64,000 bases of DNA, taken from positions 10,872,413-10,936,412 of the forward strand of contig OZ038533.1 in NCBI GenBank assembly GCA_964036665.1, read 5' to 3'. The notes beneath the pieces are model-generated. The model had not been told where the DNA came from and did not search any database. It worked only from the letters and a program-made list of their open reading frames with translations. Position numbers and translations under genes: made by a program. The DNA comes from Gordius sp. MW1 (Eukaryota > Nematomorpha > Gordioida > Gordea > Gordiidae). Below are positions 62,357 through 64,000 of this stretch, in pieces (within the stretch, counting starts at the first letter, position 1; each line of letters starts with the position of its first letter).

Positions 62357-64000
62357 TATGCGATCATGATTTCTTAAAAATAGTTTTCAGATTCTGATAA
62401 ATTTTTACTTGGGATCATAGAAACCACGTCTGAAAACTACAACTTTCATCGGATGAATACGGTTCAAAGAAAAATATGTGAAAAATTTTGAGGTAAAAAT
62501 ATTTATGTTTTTCAATTCTATGTGAAAGAGCATGAAAAAATATATAAAAATAAGCTAATTTGAGAATCCTATTATCCTCGATTGACTTCCGAAAAGAGGT
62601 TTTAAGCTGCGAGAACTATCATTTTGACAAAAGACAACGTTTTATTGTTGCGATTAGTTTGTTGTATCGCAACGTGAGTGCTTAATTTTTGAAAATGGCT
62701 CTATGCGATCATGATTTCAAAGAAATAGTTTTCAGATTCTGATAATTTTTTACTTGAGATCATAGAAACCACGTCTGAAAACGACAACTTTCATCGGATG
62801 AATACGGTTCAAAGAAAAATATTTGAAAAATTTTGAGGTAAAAATATTTATTTTTTTCGATTCTATGTTAAAGAGCATGAAAAAATATATAAAAGTAAGC
62901 CAATTTGAGAATTTTATTATCCTCGATTGACTTCCGAAAAGAGGTTTTAAGCTGCGAGAACTATCATTTTGACAAAAGACAACGTTTTATTGTTGCGATT
63001 AGTTTGTTGTATCGCAACGTGAGTGCTTAATTTTTCAAAAATGCACTATGCGATCATGATTATAAAGTAATAGATTTCTGATTCTGATAAATTTTTACTT
63101 TTTATCATCGAAATCACGTCTGAAAACGACAACTTTCATCGGATGCATACGGTTCAAAGAAAAATATGTGAAAAATTTTGAGGTAAAAATATTTATGTTT
63201 TTCAATTCTATGTGAAAGAGCATGAAAAAATATATAAAAGTAAGCCAATTTGAGAATCCTATTATCCTCGATTGACTTCCGAAAAGAGGTTTTAAGCTGC
63301 GAGAACTATCATTTTGACAAAAGACAACGTTTTATTGTTGCGATTAGTTTGTTGTATCGCAACGTGAGTGCTTAATTTTTCAAAAATGCACTATGCGATC
63401 ATGATTTCAAAGTAATAGTTTTCTGATTCTGATAAATTTTTACTTTTTATCATCGAAACCACGTCTGAAAACGACAACTTTCATCGGATGCATACGGTTG
63501 AAAGAAAAAAATGTGAAAAATTTTGAGGTAAAAATATTTATTTTTTTCGATTCTATGTGAAAGAGCATGAAAAAATATATAAAAGTAAGCCAATTTGAGA
63601 ATCCTATTATCCTCGATTGACTTCCGAAAAGAGGTTTTAAGCTGCGAGAACTATCATTTTGACAAAAGACAACATTTTATTGTTGCGATTAATTTGTTGT
63701 ATCGCAACGTGAGTGCTTAATTTTTCAAAAATTCACTATGCGGTAATGATTTCAAAGTAATAGTTTTCTGATTCTGATAAATTTTTACTTTTTATCATGG
63801 AAACCACATCTGAAAACGACAACTTTCATGGGATGCATACGGTTGAAAGAAAAATATATGAAAAATTTTGAGGTAAAAATATTTATTTTTTTCGATTCTA
63901 TGTGAAAGAGCATGAAAAAATATATAAAAGTAAGCCAATTTGAGAATCCTATTATCCTCGATTGACTTCCGAAAAGAGGTTTTAAGCTGCGAGAACTATC
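62357..64000. repeat. Terminal monomers, including an A/B hybrid at 63.15 kb
   Basis: The array resumes in register after the divergent tract with type-B copies (near 62,415 and 62,760), then a hybrid with TTTTTATCATCG and ATGCAT but TTCAAAG (63,148-63,160), then type-A copies. The last junction (ATCATGGAAACCACATCTG, CATGGGATGC, ATATATGAAAAATT) resembles cassettes C1-C3 but continues with the ordinary TTTTTTTCGATTC, so it is recombinant. The window ends inside a monomer at AACTATC. Confidence 0.83.

Larger units (their letters stand above)
62046..62423. repeat. Oversized 378-bp monomer carrying a divergent tract
   Basis: This type-B monomer is 33 bp longer than the 345-bp norm, the only clearly enlarged copy found. 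The 19 bases that normally lie between GTGAGTGCT and TATGCGATCATG are replaced by 52 bases (62,305-62,356). A small cluster of extra changes follows (TTCTTAAAAATAG against TTCAAAGAAATAG near 62,371). Upstream and downstream sequence is ordinary. Confidence 0.92.
1..64000. repeat. 345-bp satellite DNA array, about 186 head-to-tail monomers
   Basis: The same sequence recurs from first to last base. Successive copies of the landmark CCACGTCTGAAAAC lie 339-345 bp apart where no larger indel occurs. All copies are in the same orientation, with no inversion, spacer or foreign insertion seen. Copies differ by scattered substitutions and a recurring set of short indels, and shared variants mark larger duplicated blocks. 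Consensus composition is about 31% G+C by hand count. A period near 340 bp is roughly two nucleosome repeats, a common size class for animal and plant satellites (general knowledge). Both window ends fall inside a monomer, so the true array is longer. A centromeric or pericentromeric location is inference; the sequence alone does not show it. Exact copy number needs a tandem-repeat finder. Confidence 0.98.

Noticed and set aside
62182..62397. Plus-strand 71-codon frame, the longest on that strand
   Set aside because: It is the usual satellite frame extended by the divergent 52-bp tract, which happens to carry no stop. No coding signal is seen, and the related frames at 37,496, 45,066, 45,411 and 55,007 arise the same way.
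1..64000. CRISPR array
   Set aside because: Repeats are about 345 bp with no unique spacers between constant short repeats; the whole period is repeated.
1..64000. Identification with a named satellite family (for example Drosophila 359-bp or beetle 360-bp satellites)
   Set aside because: Length is similar but I cannot recognise sequence identity without a search; a nucleotide search of the consensus against satellite collections would decide.

Overview
The whole 64-kb window is one uninterrupted, head-to-tail array of a single AT-rich satellite DNA. The monomer is 345 bp in its fullest form (mostly 342-345 bp), which gives roughly 186 copies. All copies I read lie in the same orientation. 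I found no protein-coding gene, RNA gene, transposon, CRISPR array or unique-sequence island. The array is cut inside a monomer at both ends of the window, so it continues on both sides. A hand count of one consensus monomer gives about 31% G+C and about 14 CpG against about 8 expected, so CpG is over-represented. A megabase-style tandem array with layered repeats points to a eukaryotic centromeric, pericentromeric or other heterochromatic block. The retained CpG fits a lineage with little DNA methylation, such as many invertebrates, but I do not recognise the satellite and cannot name the organism.

Each monomer has a conserved half and a variable half. The conserved half (about 200 bp) runs from a TATATAAAAG-containing stretch through to the dyad GTTGCGAT-(11 nt)-ATCGCAAC. 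The variable half (about 140 bp) exists as two linked haplotypes. Type A has TTTTCTG, TTTTTATCATCG, ATGCAT, TTGAAAG and TTTCGATTC. Type B has TTTTCAG, TTGGGATCATAG, ATGAAT, TTCAAAG and TTTCAATTC. Type A carries a second dyad, CTTTCA-(15 nt)-TGAAAG, with an ATGCAT core. Both linked type-B changes destroy it.

Layout: 1-8.1 kb is almost purely type A and contains a 1.55-kb block repeated 3,352 bp apart. 8.3-12.6 kb is a near-perfect 2,079-bp six-monomer tandem duplication. 12.6-30.5 kb is a mosaic in which multi-monomer haplotypes recur every 3, 4, 6, 9, 13 or 18 monomers; it includes a duplication about 6.19 kb apart, a 1,370-bp four-monomer repeat and a 1,033-bp three-monomer repeat. 30.5-38.1 kb is an eight-monomer higher-order repeat (2,722/2,746 bp). 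37.8-42.5 kb is a 2,400-bp seven-monomer tandem duplication. 42.6-64 kb is a mixed, often alternating A/B region with three copies of a cassette (42.6, 50.3 and 57.7 kb), a 1,705-bp five-monomer repeat, a 1,374-bp four-monomer repeat and a 671-bp dimer repeat (55.7-57.3 kb).

The one segment that does not fit the family is a 52-bp tract at 62,305-62,356. It looks like a compressed, strongly diverged relative of the monomer's own dyad region, with a different palindrome at the equivalent place. Nothing in the window works as a set of genes. The biology is array evolution by unequal exchange and gene conversion, plus possible protein-binding or RNA-structure elements in the monomer.
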